DNA of 59,114 nt from Eubacterium sp. (GCA_022794015.1 JAAWDZ010000080.1:1-59114), one strand, 5' to 3'; positions 24,943 to 35,351 are shown, counted from the stretch's first letter. Notes: a model not told the origin generated them from the sequence alone. Program-made: numbers and translations.

Positions 24943-27249
24943 TCATTTCTCCCTTCCTGCCCGCGGCAGCGACACCGTTACCAAAAATAAATCTGCAATC
25001 ATCTCCAGCTCAAACGTTCCCCCGCATGCTTCCGTAAAACTCTTCGCAATGGAAAGCCCCAGCCCGCTTCCGCCATCTGTCCTGCTCGAATCGCCCCTGG
25101 TAAACCGCTCCAGAAAATCAACCTCACGGTTTAACTCCGCGCTGGACGTATTTTTCACGCTGGCCACCGCAAGCGCTCCCTCCTCCTTTAGCGTCACATA
25201 AACCCTGGACCCTTCAAGGGAATATTTTATCGCATTTCCAATCAGATTCTGGAATACGCGGTACATCCGCTGCCCATCTGTGCGGACCATGACAGGCTCC
25301 TTTGGAATTTCTGTTTTCACCGTCACAGGGCTCTGTGTAATCGGCTCTTCCATATCCGCTAAGGTCTGGTATAAAAGCTTGCTCAGGTCTAACTCCTTAA
25401 TTTCCACCGAAAGCTGCCCGGAGGCTGCCTTGCTGACCGCAAATACATCCTGCACCATATTTTTGAGCCGCTCGGATTTTTCATCCAGAATCCGGATGTA
25501 ATCAGACACATAATCCGGCAGCCCTTCTTCCTGCTTCAACAGCTGGATATAACTGATAATTGAGGTCAGCGGCGTCTTAATATCATGGGAAACGTTTGCC
25601 ACCAGCTCCACCTTCATGCGTTCGCTTCTGGTACGCTCTTCCACCGCCGTCTCAACGCCCTGACGGATATCCTCAAGCTCCGCCGCCATATACGAAAGCT
25701 CCTCGTCCTCAAATGCAGACGCTTCCCCGGCTTCATACCTTCCATCCCGGATTCCGTCAATCCGCCCCGCCAAAATCTCAAATTCCTGCGCAAATTTCCG
25801 CGTTTTTTTCTGATAAATATATACGGATACAAAAAGCACCGCCGCAAGAGCAAACGCACCCTCTATCCACCAGACTACTGTGCCCCTCCCAAGCATCCAG
25901 TTATCCGCAGATATACTGAGCAAAAACACAAGAAGCAGGTAAACCGGCAGCACTGCTGCAATTACGAACAGGACATAGCCCCTCTTTACCAGGCGCTTAG
26001 AAACCGCAAGCTGTAAGTCCCTGTTTTTTAAGATAGCCGCACACTTTCCGTATATCCCTTTTTTATAGCCGTCCTTGTTTTGGAACACATCCACAATAAA
26101 TGCATAAAACAGCCAGAATCCCAGCAGAATCTGCTCCATATACCGTGGAATGATGTCAGCCAGCGAATAAGACAGCTCCGTTGCATATGCATAAGAGCCA
26201 CCCTCCACAACAGCCATATCATACGCATACGTGAAAAACCCTTCCCGCTTAAGCACACTGATAAACAGCAGCACTGGCAGGATAATCCCAAACAGCACCT
26301 TCCATTCAAACCACATTTTTACAGTAACCGCAGCCAGCTTTTTGTTTATTTCCCGCTTGCCGTTCCGCAAAAGCAGGTACAGCACAACCCCGGCAATTCC
26401 GCCCATCAGACACAAAACAGAACGGAACAAATAGCTTCTTTCCTGCATATAATTCTGATAAATCCCATACAAGCCGCTGCCATATCCGTATTGATATCTG
26501 TCGTCCACATTCTGCAAAAACATGATTGGTTTTTCTGCTGCAAGTATGGTCACCTGAATATCCTTCCAATCCTCTTTTACCGTAAAATTTTCGTAGCCGG
26601 GAATACACCAGTCATTGCCTTCCCGATAAATTCCGTCGCCGTAAATTTCCAGCTCTTTTCCGTCTTTTTTAATAACCACCTTATTGCCGTCAAAATACAG
26701 GTAAAAATTATAACCCTCCGGCAGATTCCGTGCGCTTTTGTCCCATTTTACATTGTCCGCATTGGTATACATCAGGCCCCCACTACGGGAAATACGGTAC
26801 AGCACATTTTGATCCGATTTGATTTTATTATGATAGTCGTTGATCATTTTCTGTTTCTGATCCCTGGTCAAATCTGTTTTCATTCTTTCTGCAACATCTT
26901 CCACTGCTTCGGCCTCAACGGTCTGCTCATACTGCTGCTCCTGCACAAGATCGGCTTCGGCCTCCGCATAAGCAGTTCCTGCTTCTGCATAATACCCGTA
27001 ATAATCATTGTAAACAGGCTCTCCGCACCCCATATTCAGGAAATTATTCAGACTGTTTTCGATAAAATCACGAAACTGCATACTGTTCTGATAATCCGAG
27101 CCGCTCAGATAATCCCTGAAAAAAGATATGCCGCCTCCAAAACACCACTCTCTCAGACACCCGGCCATTCCGGTTAACAACAGGCTTACACCCACTGCAA
27201 ATGCTACACACGCAATATTATTTTTCCATTTTTTCCATTTTGTAGCCAA
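24943..27249 (-). CDS. Membrane sensor histidine kinase
   Basis: This 768-residue kinase has one N-terminal membrane helix, a large extracytoplasmic region (about 35-275) and at least five more hydrophobic helices (275-480). Then come a short coiled linker, the HisKA phosphoacceptor ANVSHDIKTPLTS near residue 555, and HATPase_c with RVFQNLIGNAIKYS and GGSGLGLSIAKS. The extracytoplasmic part is acidic, with no sensor domain I can name. It starts at a TTG overlapping the response regulator by 32 nt, indicating coupled translation. Confidence 0.9.
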   Translation of the reverse strand: MATKWKKWKNNIACVAFAVGVSLLLTGMAGCLREWCFGGGISFFRDYLSGSDYQNSMQFRDFIENSLNNFLNMGCGEPVYNDYYGYYAEAGTAYAEAEADLVQEQQYEQTVEAEAVEDVAERMKTDLTRDQKQKMINDYHNKIKSDQNVLYRISRSGGLMYTNADNVKWDKSARNLPEGYNFYLYFDGNKVVIKKDGKELEIYGDGIYREGNDWCIPGYENFTVKEDWKDIQVTILAAEKPIMFLQNVDDRYQYGYGSGLYGIYQNYMQERSYLFRSVLCLMGGIAGVVLYLLLRNGKREINKKLAAVTVKMWFEWKVLFGIILPVLLFISVLKREGFFTYAYDMAVVEGGSYAYATELSYSLADIIPRYMEQILLGFWLFYAFIVDVFQNKDGYKKGIYGKCAAILKNRDLQLAVSKRLVKRGYVLFVIAAVLPVYLLLVFLLSISADNWMLGRGTVVWWIEGAFALAAVLFVSVYIYQKKTRKFAQEFEILAGRIDGIRDGRYEAGEASAFEDEELSYMAAELEDIRQGVETAVEERTRSERMKVELVANVSHDIKTPLTSIISYIQLLKQEEGLPDYVSDYIRILDEKSERLKNMVQDVFAVSKAASGQLSVEIKELDLSKLLYQTLADMEEPITQSPVTVKTEIPKEPVMVRTDGQRMYRVFQNLIGNAIKYSLEGSRVYVTLKEEGALAVASVKNTSSAELNREVDFLERFTRGDSSRTDGGSGLGLSIAKSFTEACGGTFELEMIADLFLVTVSLPRAGREK

Positions 27250-27922
27250 TTCCCCACACCACCTTTAAATATTCTGGCTCTTTCGGATTGAGTTCGATTT
27301 TTTCGCGGATACGGCGGATATGCACCATAACGGTATTTTCCGATGCAAACCCCGGCTCTTCCCATACGCGTTCATAGATCTCTTCCGCCGGGAAAATGCG
27401 CCCTGGATTTCTCATCAAAAGATCGATAATTTTTGTTTCGGTCGCCGTCAAACGCACAGGCTCTCCGTCTGCGTAAAGCGTCCGCCCGTCCGTATGATAA
27501 CTGAGCCTCCCATTTACGATCCTGTCCTCTATGGACGCATCAATACCGCCAAGACACGTATAACGCCTCAAATGACTTTTTACGCGCGCAGTAAGCTCCG
27601 CCGGGTTATAGGGCTTTGCCACATAATCGTCGGCCCCCATAGAAAGTCCGAGCACCTTATCGGTTTCTTCGCCTTTTGCACTCAACACGATAATCGGAAT
27701 ATTGCGTTTTTCCCGAATGCGCATGACTGCGGACAGGCCGTCGAGTCTTGGCATCATGACGTCTATAATCACCAGGTGCACATTCTGCTGCTGCACCAGC
27801 AGCTCTAACGCCTGCATGCCGTCATATGCCTTTAAGACACTATAACCTTCTTTTTCCAGCATTATGGCAATCGCTTTTACAATTTCCCGGTCGTCATCCG
27901 CTACTAAAATACATTCTTTCAT
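27218..27922 (-). CDS. OmpR/PhoB-family response regulator
   Basis: The receiver domain (1-120) has the acidic pair DD at 10-11, the phosphorylated Asp54 in LVIIDVMMPRLDG, Ser in VLSAKGEE and Lys in DDYVAKPYNP; the C-terminal winged helix (about 135-232) ends VVWGIGYKME. It resembles VanR-type regulators. GAGGAG precedes the ATG. It is the first gene of a two-component operon with the overlapping kinase; targets unknown. Confidence 0.93.
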   Translation of the reverse strand: MKECILVADDDREIVKAIAIMLEKEGYSVLKAYDGMQALELLVQQQNVHLVIIDVMMPRLDGLSAVMRIREKRNIPIIVLSAKGEETDKVLGLSMGADDYVAKPYNPAELTARVKSHLRRYTCLGGIDASIEDRIVNGRLSYHTDGRTLYADGEPVRLTATETKIIDLLMRNPGRIFPAEEIYERVWEEPGFASENTVMVHIRRIREKIELNPKEPEYLKVVWGIGYKMEKMEK

Positions 27923-28019
27923 GCTACTCCTCCTTTGAGCTGGCTTTATCTTACCGTGGATTCCTTACAAAAAAAGGGTGGAAAATCTTACGGATTTCTT
28001 ACAATGCTTTCCCATATCC

Positions 28020-28053
28020 GAAAAAAAAGGGCATACCCTTACGAATACACCCT
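28020..28053 (-). terminator. Terminator of the 84-aa gene
   Basis: GGGTGTAT and GTATGCCC pair with wobbles on the minus strand and are followed by eight T, shielding the two-component promoter downstream. Confidence 0.6.
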
Positions 28054-28090
28054 CATTCCTCTCCATATAAATGCCCCGGCGTAAAAACGC

Positions 28091-28342
28091 TTACCAGACA
28101 ACGCTCTCCTTTATATCCTCGCCCATCTCTTCAATGACAGCCCGTGCCAGATCGGCCTTGGCCCTGTGGGTAATGATAATACAGATTTCTTTGGCATGAT
28201 TGTAATGCCTGCGTCTGTGCAGTGACACCCTCTCCCACTTCTCTGCGTAAGGCACACCAGCTTTCATCAATGCATTCATAAGTTTTTCTTTTGCTTTTGC
28301 GTTTGTCACGCTGCATAATTCTACATCTGTTTCCAGGCTCAT
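28091..28342 (-). CDS. Small conserved-looking hypothetical protein, about 83 aa
   Basis: The start is the ATG at 28342, where GGAG lies 9 nt upstream, rather than a start five codons earlier. The protein begins MSLETDVELCSVTNAKAKEK and alternates helices and strands (LMNALMKAGVPYAEKWERV, EICIIITHRAKADLARAVIEEMG), a pattern like a small alpha/beta fold. I do not recognise it. It has its own terminator and is unlinked to neighbours. Confidence 0.65.
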   Translation of the reverse strand: MSLETDVELCSVTNAKAKEKLMNALMKAGVPYAEKWERVSLHRRRHYNHAKEICIIITHRAKADLARAVIEEMGEDIKESVVW

Positions 28343-28460
28343 ATTAATCAACTCCACATCCGATTATATACCTATTTTATAAAAAAGGCAATGATTTCAC
28401 TACCTGATGATCCTGCAACTTTGCTTTTGGGTTGGGGATGGATGATGTATCCGCCGGAGA

Positions 28461-28664
28461 GGGGATACCTTCAGCATACATGTATTAGGCGAAGTCATAA
28501 CTTACCAGGCAGACCAGACAGCCGTCGTTCTCCCACACGAAATACAGGATCTGGCAATTACAGAACACGCCGACTACTGTACGCTGGTTACCTGCACGCC
28601 TCCCGGTATTGACACACACCGGCTGCTTGTCCGGGGACGCCGGATATACTCTGATCAGTCATAA
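28461..28664 (+). pseudogene. C-terminal remnant of a class C-like sortase
   Basis: In one frame ending at TAA 28664 the sequence reads GDTFSIHVLGEVITYQADQ, then a linker, YCTLVTCTPPGIDTHRLLVR and RGRRI. The TLxTC active-site cysteine and the following Arg of sortases are intact, but the N-terminal two thirds including the catalytic His are missing: upstream of about 28455 the frame no longer resembles a sortase and has no start. It is on the strand opposite to the truncated surface protein next door, so both may be remains of one surface-protein locus. The rest of 28343-28752 holds only a terminator. Confidence 0.8.
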
Positions 28665-28693
28665 CCATTTCAGCCGCATCCCAAAAACATAAC

Positions 28694-28730
28694 AAGGAAG
28701 GGCGCACCCAAATCGGTGCGCCCTTCCTAT
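28694..28730. terminator. Bidirectional terminator
   Basis: AGGAAGGGCGCACC and GGTGCGCCCTTCCT form a 14-bp stem between the converging sortase remnant and the surface-protein gene. Confidence 0.8.
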
Positions 28731-28752
28731 GTCTGGCTGTCTCTTTCCCCGG

Positions 28753-31173
28753 TTATTTTGTAATCTGGAACGACCGGGTAATCGGAGCCGCCTGATAATT
28801 GCCGCCCAATGTCACTACTGTCATCACATAACGGCCCGGCTCCGTCGGCGGAGTCGTCGTACCCGAATAAACCTTCCACTTACTGGTAAATCCGGAATAC
28901 AGGTAATGTACATTATCCTGACTGACGGTTACATCTCCGTCATAAGACAATGTCACACCGAAATCAAAATTCTTCGCATCCGCCGCACTGATTTTGCTTC
29001 CAAGGCTCTGGTTCCAGGTCAGCTTCACACCTGACATACGCATTTTCACTAACAATGCTCCCACGCCCACGCCTGTGTTGTAATTCTTATTGTCCGTAAT
29101 CACGGTCACACTGTAAAGTCCTGCGCGGTTTGGCGTACCAAATCCTATCCGTACGCTGTCCGTCACAGACGGCAGGGAATTCAATACCTTTAAGATCTGG
29201 CCAAATGCCCCGGTATCCACGCCGATCTTATCCAGCAGCTCCAAAAGCTCCGTGCTGTCAAACATCCTGCGTAATTCCCCTAAGGTAATGCCATCCTGCA
29301 GCATCTTACTAAAACTCTTTCCCGTAATCTTCTCTACCATCGGATCCAGGATCCCGATCAGCTTGTTATTATCATACTTATCCGGCAAATCCAGATACAG
29401 CCCCAAATTCACATTGCTGGTCGCGCCTGCGTATATTGTATAGTAATCAAATTTATCAGCCGGGTCTGTTGTAATAAAATTCTCCGGCAGTTTCTGGTCT
29501 GCATAAATATTCGCAGATTTCACATGTACTTTTACATTTGCTTTATTTACCGTTACAGCAGCGCTGACAGCGTCAGACGGACGGTATTCGGCATTCCCCT
29601 TATAGGAAATCTGTACCTGCTGTGCCCCTGCGCCCATTGCCGCATATGGAACACCCAGATATTTTCCGCCTTCTACCGGCATCCAGCGTTTCGTGCTGTC
29701 ATTTAAGCTGCCTGCAATATCGTCAATACTTCCGCCAACACCCTCAAGTCCCGGAATTTTGCCAATCAGGCTGCCTAAATTTCCGGCATCCACACTGCTG
29801 TCCAAAACATCAATCTGCGCCTTATAAAGGATCTCAAAATCATCCAGGCTAAGCGTCTCTTTGGCCGGCAGTTCAGAATTCTCCCAGTCAATGACATTGT
29901 CAAAAATAGCCTGCTTCATTACGGCAGTATCCATATTGTAGGTAAAGGAAGCTCCTTCCTTCACTGCCACTGCACTTGCAATGCGGTTATCACTGACTGT
30001 TACATCCACTATAACAGAATTGCCGCGATACTCTACCGTATCGTTGCAGGAAATGCGGATTTTCCACGTTCCATCTTTGAATTTCACAAGACCAGTCAGA
30101 TCCTTTTCATCCAAAGGCTTATAACTGGACGTAATGCCTGTCAGATCCGTATTGTACTCAACCTTTACATCCTCATAAGCCACATCGGGATTTACAGAAG
30201 CTACGACTGCGTCATAAATCGCCCTTGCAGTAGCTGCATAATCATAGCCCTGAGCCGCTGTAAATACCATACCAGCCTCATACGGAGCTTCTTTTAACTG
30301 AAACTGTACCTGTTCACGATCCTGTACCTCAACCTCTGTTTCAATCACAGTCGGCGCATACATCTGGCTGCCTGACCAGGAAATACGGATTTTCTGTGTC
30401 CCTGCGGAAATACCGGGATAATTCAGCCCCGATACACTGCCTCCGCCAAGTGGAGCCCAGTTCTTCCCAATACTTCCCACACTGCCGGTTTTGGCCGTAG
30501 CATAGTACTCAATTGTTACATTGTCCGCAGTAAGAACTTCCGATTCCGCTACAACAGCATCAAAAATAATTCCTTTCAATGCGTCATAATTGACAGATAA
30601 ATCCTCATTGAACGACAGCTTCGCACTGCCAACTGTCTCATTTAACGTATACGGCGCAGTTCCACGGTCTTTCACCGTCACCGTTATTTCAGCAGAAGCT
30701 TCGGTATACGTATCATTGCCGCCCCAGTAAAAACGAATCTGATGTGTCCCTTCAGTAATTCCAGGATATTCTATTAACCCGTCTTTACCTCCGTTTAAAG
30801 GCATCCATTTTTTACCTATGCCTCCGACACTGCCGGTTTTGGCCGTAGCATAATACTGCACCGTTACCTCGTCCACTGACAGCGCGGGAGTCGTCCGGGC
30901 AACTGCCGCGTGAAAAACCGCCGCTGTAAGCAATGCATAATCCACATTGCCGTCTTCCGTGTAAGGCAGGCTGACAGAAACGTCCTGGTTCAGTATAATC
31001 GCAGAATCCAGTTTGGCTTTCTTCGTCAGGGTAACCGCTTCCTCTGTACTGGCAAGGCGAATTTGATATGCATCTTCTGCGTTTGCCGATAACGCCGGAT
31101 GTTCATATGTGGTCTTAATTACTTTTCCGGTCTCTGTCTTAAAACCATTTACAGAACCCTTTATTTTTGTATC
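28753..31173 (-). pseudogene. 5'-truncated repeat surface protein
   Basis: The frame is open from just after a TAA at 31174-31176 to 28753, yet the first 76 codons contain no ATG, GTG or TTG, and the first usable codon (GTG 30945) lies inside a repeat unit. No signal peptide exists. The product consists of tandem beta-rich units: a head like YYATAKTGSVGxIGKxW, a PGITEGTHQIRFYW middle and an ITVTV end, followed by an AKLSFNEDLSVNYDALK-like spacer. These resemble MBG/Ig-like repeats of cell-surface proteins. There is no LPxTG; it ends RSFQITK. The gene has very likely lost its 5' end. A TTGTATC/GATACAA inverted repeat (31167-31191) marks the break. Confidence 0.65.
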
Positions 31174-31266
31174 TTAAAAAACAGGATACAATATAACCCT
31201 ACCATATAATGGGAAGTATAACAAGATTTTACAATCATTTGGATAATAATTCCTGTAAAAACCGTA

Positions 31267-32721
31267 TTAGTGCTCTGCCCGATGCATGGAGAAGGAATCC
31301 ATCGCATACTGATCCAGATTCCCTACAATGGTACGTGTATCTGCATCTGAAATCAATGCGTCGCGATCTTTCTTCGCCAGCATCTGATCCTTGAATGAGC
31401 TTGGCCCGCCGACACATCCGCCGACACATGCCATACCCTCAATAAAATCTTCCGGAAGCTTGCCTGCCTTAAGCAGCAGCAGCGCCTTCTTGCAGTCTGC
31501 CGCACCATTGGCTTTGCAAACCTTCGGATCGCAGTCGTAATCCTTTTCCTTCATGTATTCCAAAACAGCTGCCGTTACACCGCCAGAATTGCCAAACCGT
31601 TTTCCAAACGTGGAAGATTCCTGATAATCGTTGTCGGCCGGCTGCAGCTCAACACCCATCGCCTTCATAATTGCACGAACTTCACTATATGTCAGTACAA
31701 AATCTACATTTCCTTCAATATGATGCTCTTTTGACTCAGATTTCTTGGCAATGCAAGGCCCGATAAATACGGTAACAGCATTCGGCTCTTTTGCCTTAAT
31801 CATACGGGAAACAGCACACATCGGAGAAACAGCAGTAGAAATCAGTTCTTCCAGCTGCGGATAGTGCTTACGGATCATATTGACAAATCCGGGACAGCAG
31901 GAAGTGGTCTTCTTCTTGCCTTCTTTGTATGCCTCATACCACTCGTCGCCCTCTGCCTGCGTCGTCATATCTCCGCCAAGTCCTACTTCTACCAGATTTT
32001 TAAATCCCATCAGTTTCATAGCGTTGCGCCAGCTGCGCATCGTAATATCTGTTCCAAACTGTCCTTCTGTCGCCGGAGCTACCATAGCATAAACAGGATT
32101 ATCTGACTTTAAAGCCTCAATGACATCTACGATAAAGGTCTTAGAACCGATCGCGCCAAACGGGCATTTATGTATACACGCTCCACACCGGATGCATTTC
32201 TTTTCATCAATAACGGAAATTCCATTCTCGTCGTTGGTAATCGCATTTACCGGGCAGCTGTATTTGCAGGGACGCTTCAAATCAGCAATTGCATGATATG
32301 GACATGCTTTTGCACATTTACCACATTCTTTACATTTCGACGGATCGATATGCGAACGATGGCTTCCAATGGAAATCGCATTGAAATTACAGGCATTGAT
32401 ACATGCCTTTCCGATACAGTTCTGGCAGTTATCCGTTACAACATAACGGGAAATCGGGCAATCCTCACAGGCAGAGCTGATTACCTGTAAAATATTGCCA
32501 TCATCTACCGACCCCGGCGCTTTGCCTTCTGCGAGGCGGATCCTCTGACGGATAATTTCTCTCTCCTTGTAAATACAGCAGCGGAACTGTGGATTCGGTC
32601 CGGGAATTAATTTGTTGGGAATGTGATCCCTTTTCTCTTCCAGGTTACCTTCCCATGCAGCCTTGGCCACTTCATATAATACTTCATGTTTAATTTTGAT
32701 TACATTCTCATCAGCAAACAT
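31267..32721 (-). CDS. [FeFe] hydrogenase, monomeric, group-B-like
   Basis: It interconverts protons and H2. The N-terminal part carries ferredoxin-like clusters (DNCQNCIGKACINAC, KCKECGKCAKACP, KCIRCGACIHKCP). The H-cluster signatures follow: L1 TSCCPGF, L2 IGPCIAKKSES and L3 EGMACVGGCVGG. The L1 and L2 forms (TSCCP plus PCxAKK, rather than PCTAKKxE) suit group B hydrogenases of anaerobic Firmicutes, whose physiological role is not settled. 484 residues; AAGGAGAGAAC precedes the ATG. It is a single gene with no hydABC-type partners or maturases nearby. Confidence 0.85.
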   Translation of the reverse strand: MFADENVIKIKHEVLYEVAKAAWEGNLEEKRDHIPNKLIPGPNPQFRCCIYKEREIIRQRIRLAEGKAPGSVDDGNILQVISSACEDCPISRYVVTDNCQNCIGKACINACNFNAISIGSHRSHIDPSKCKECGKCAKACPYHAIADLKRPCKYSCPVNAITNDENGISVIDEKKCIRCGACIHKCPFGAIGSKTFIVDVIEALKSDNPVYAMVAPATEGQFGTDITMRSWRNAMKLMGFKNLVEVGLGGDMTTQAEGDEWYEAYKEGKKKTTSCCPGFVNMIRKHYPQLEELISTAVSPMCAVSRMIKAKEPNAVTVFIGPCIAKKSESKEHHIEGNVDFVLTYSEVRAIMKAMGVELQPADNDYQESSTFGKRFGNSGGVTAAVLEYMKEKDYDCDPKVCKANGAADCKKALLLLKAGKLPEDFIEGMACVGGCVGGPSSFKDQMLAKKDRDALISDADTRTIVGNLDQYAMDSFSMHRAEH

Positions 32722-32833
32722 ACCGTTCTCTCCTTTTTCTATATTATGATTCTATTTTATAACATTGTTAAAATATTCTCAATACCAACCGGGCGAATTC
32801 TACAATTTTTTTACGTACAAAAATGACAGGTTT

Positions 32834-33337
32834 TTAAAAAATATAGCGGTATACTTTATAAATTCCATACATTTCCTCATATAAAAATCCGCACTTTTCG
32901 GCTGCCCGCACCGATGGGATATTGGCTGCCCGGATATACAGCAGGGCGCCGCTGCAGAATGGGCACTCATACATCCAGTCCAGAAATTCTGTCATGGCCT
33001 CTGTAAAATACCCCTGCCTGCGGTACTCTTCCGCAACAGCATACCCCAGTTCGGCATAGCCGTTTTCATCCGGCAGATTTTTACTGCCAATCACTCCGAT
33101 TCCCTGTCTGACGCCCTGTCTTCGAATGAGCCAGTAAGTCAGCCACGGATGCGTATCCGACGGCAGTAATTCCATAGTTTTGATTTTATGTAAAATAGCC
33201 AAACGTATGGTTTCTGTGAGGACGGATGCCATCAGGAAATCTCCGGTGCCGTCTGTCAGCCGGTACAGCTCGTCCAGGGAAAGAGGGGTCAGAAACAGCC
33301 GCTCACTTTTTCTTGTTTTTCTTATATTTGCTAATGT
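32834..33337 (-). CDS. GNAT-family N-acetyltransferase
   Basis: The acetyl-CoA pyrophosphate loop reads EEYRRQGYFTEAM, with the preceding strand ELGYAVA and the later NIPSVRAAEKCGF, as in RimJ/RimL-type acetyltransferases acting on amino groups. Substrate unknown. The start is uncertain: ATG 33337 (GAAGAAAT upstream) is chosen, and an in-frame start further up is possible. Either overlaps the end of the phosphate transporter gene, so it is probably co-transcribed with it. Confidence 0.8.
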   Translation of the reverse strand, partial: TLANIRKTRKSERLFLTPLSLDELYRLTDGTGDFLMASVLTETIRLAILHKIKTMELLPSDTHPWLTYWLIRRQGVRQGIGVIGSKNLPDENGYAELGYAVAEEYRRQGYFTEAMTEFLDWMYECPFCSGALLYIRAANIPSVRAAEKCGFLYEEMYGIYKVYRYIF

Positions 33338-35087
33338 CATATTTCTTCTCATACTCTTCAAACTGTTGGGCATAATTGATATTTTTTACCCCTTTTATGT
33401 TACGCAGATATGCATGCGTGCCGAAATCCTCAGCTTCAAGTTCTATCATAGCTACTGCGATATTCGAGCAGTGCGCAGAGACACGTTCTAAATTATTCAG
33501 CAAATCATTGAAGGCAAACCCCTGTTTTAACTTACATTTGCCGGTACGCAGCCTTGCAATATGTTTCATCTTCAGCTCATCGCACAAGATACCAATCAGA
33601 TCCCTTAACGGTTCTACTTTTGCAGCAATCTCCAGATCATCCTCATAAAATGCATTGACTGTAAGCTCTACAATCTCCTGGACCGCATTCTGCACAACGT
33701 GAATTTCATACTGTGCTTTTTCTGAAAATTCCATTTTTTTCTCATAGAGTTCCTTCGCTGTACCTGCAATATGCTCCGCATGATCGCCGAGGCGTTCGAA
33801 ATCACTTAATGTATGCAAAAATTTGGAAACCTGTTTGGTCTGTTCCAGATTCATGGCTTTTCCGGTAAGCATCATCAGATAAGTGCCCAGCCGGTCTTCG
33901 TATTTGTCAATCAAATTCTCTTTTTCTAAAATTTCCTGATATTTTTCCTGAGAATAATGTTCCATCAAAAGCAGAGATCTCTCCAGATTCTTCCTGGCAT
34001 TTCTGGCCATGCCGTTCATTGCTTTGTGGCTCTGGTTCACTGCAATTGCAGGATACGCCAGAAAACGCTCTTCCAGCAGTTCAAAATCTGCCTGCTCTTC
34101 ACTCTCCTCTTCAGAATCCTTCACCAGCCAGAAAACCAGGTTTTCAATCCATTTGATCCAGGGCAGTAAAACAAGCGTAGTCGCCATGCGGAAAACAGTA
34201 TTGATCAGTGCAATAGACACCGGTCCCATGGTCATATCCATAAATGGAAAATGCACAATCGCATGTACCGAATAAAATATAACAGACCAGACTACCATAC
34301 CAAATAAGTCGTTTAAAAGATAAACCAGGGCAGTCCGTTTCCCATTTTTATTGGTTCCGATAGAAGACAGAAGCACCGGACAGGAAGCTCCCACACCAAT
34401 TCCCATGGTAATCGGCAGCGCCGTCGCAAAGTTTATCGTACCCGTCACAGATAACGCCTGTATAATACCAACAGAAGCTGAGGCGCTCTGTAAGACAGCT
34501 GTAAATAATATTCCGGCAATAATTCCGGCAATGGGATTGGAAAACATGGTTAATGCATTGACAAATCGTTCGCTTTCCCGCAATGGAGCAACTGCCCCGC
34601 TCATATTCTGCATTCCTACCATCAGGATAGAAAATCCCAGCATAATATCGCCCAATTCATGGTAAGTCTGCTTTTTTACGAACAGTTTAAAGACAATACC
34701 TATAATCGCAACAATTGCAGAAATGGTAGCTGTAGACAATAGCTGTGCAATGCCGCCGGAGCCTTCTACATAGGAGAGGCACAAAATCCATCCGGTAATA
34801 CTTGTACCGATATTGGCTCCCATGATAATACCTATCGCCTGGGACACCTTCATCATACCGGAATTTACAAACCCAACAACCATAACGGTCGTAGCAGACG
34901 AAGACTGGATTATAGCGGTAACAACCGCCCCCAACAATACGCCTTTCACCGGAGTATTCGTCAGCCGGTAAAGAATCAGTTCCAACTTGTTGCCGGCAAC
35001 CCTTTTCAGACCGTCTCCCATCAGGGACATGCCAAATAAAAACAGTGCGATACCGCTTAAAAGCGATAAAATCATAGTAACTCCCAT
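33303..35087 (-). CDS. Na/Pi cotransporter family protein with PhoU-like tail
   Basis: The membrane part (about 1-320) contains the two inverted Na/Pi repeats with the QSSSATT motif near residue 60 and a partner QSASASV near 205, the substrate-binding signature of NptA-like cotransporters. The C-terminal 230 residues form a helical PhoU-like domain (residues about 350-560). It moves phosphate with sodium, or exports it. GAGGAT precedes the ATG. The adjacent GNAT gene overlaps its end. Confidence 0.9.
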   Translation of the reverse strand: MGVTMILSLLSGIALFLFGMSLMGDGLKRVAGNKLELILYRLTNTPVKGVLLGAVVTAIIQSSSATTVMVVGFVNSGMMKVSQAIGIIMGANIGTSITGWILCLSYVEGSGGIAQLLSTATISAIVAIIGIVFKLFVKKQTYHELGDIMLGFSILMVGMQNMSGAVAPLRESERFVNALTMFSNPIAGIIAGILFTAVLQSASASVGIIQALSVTGTINFATALPITMGIGVGASCPVLLSSIGTNKNGKRTALVYLLNDLFGMVVWSVIFYSVHAIVHFPFMDMTMGPVSIALINTVFRMATTLVLLPWIKWIENLVFWLVKDSEEESEEQADFELLEERFLAYPAIAVNQSHKAMNGMARNARKNLERSLLLMEHYSQEKYQEILEKENLIDKYEDRLGTYLMMLTGKAMNLEQTKQVSKFLHTLSDFERLGDHAEHIAGTAKELYEKKMEFSEKAQYEIHVVQNAVQEIVELTVNAFYEDDLEIAAKVEPLRDLIGILCDELKMKHIARLRTGKCKLKQGFAFNDLLNNLERVSAHCSNIAVAMIELEAEDFGTHAYLRNIKGVKNINYAQQFEEYEKKYDISKYKKNKKK

Positions 35088-35227
35088 AATATAATCCTCA
35101 TCATCTGTACTGGTACACCAGGTTTTGATCGGTACTGTCGATCTGGTTAAAATTACACACGTAAAATATTATACATCAGATAGAACATAAATTACAAGAT
35201 ATTTATCGACAACAGATAGTGTAAATT

Positions 35228-35259
35228 GTAACAGTTCAGCCTTCCGGCTTCACTGTTAC
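35228..35259. repeat. Copy of the GTAACAGTTCAGCC palindrome
   Basis: GTAACAGTTCAGCC (35228-35241) and GGCTTCACTGTTAC (35246-35259) pair imperfectly around a 4-nt loop. The left arm is identical to part of 57238-57265. Confidence 0.65.
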
Positions 35260-35291
35260 GGAATTATGTGTCCGTCCCTGTAAATAAAGAA

Positions 35292-35327
35292 GAAAAAGGG
35301 AACGCAGGCTTATATTCCTGCGTTCCC
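35292..35327 (-). terminator. Terminator of the giant glycosidase gene
   Basis: GGGAACGCAGG and CCTGCGTTCCC form a perfect 11-bp stem followed by a T-rich stretch on the minus strand, 25 nt past the stop codon. Confidence 0.8.
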
Positions 35328-35351
35328 TTCCGACCTGTGCGGTTTTGCTCT

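Noticed and set aside
26080..27177. 365-codon plus-strand ORF
   Set aside because: It is antisense to the histidine kinase; the kinase has full motifs, so this is a shadow frame.
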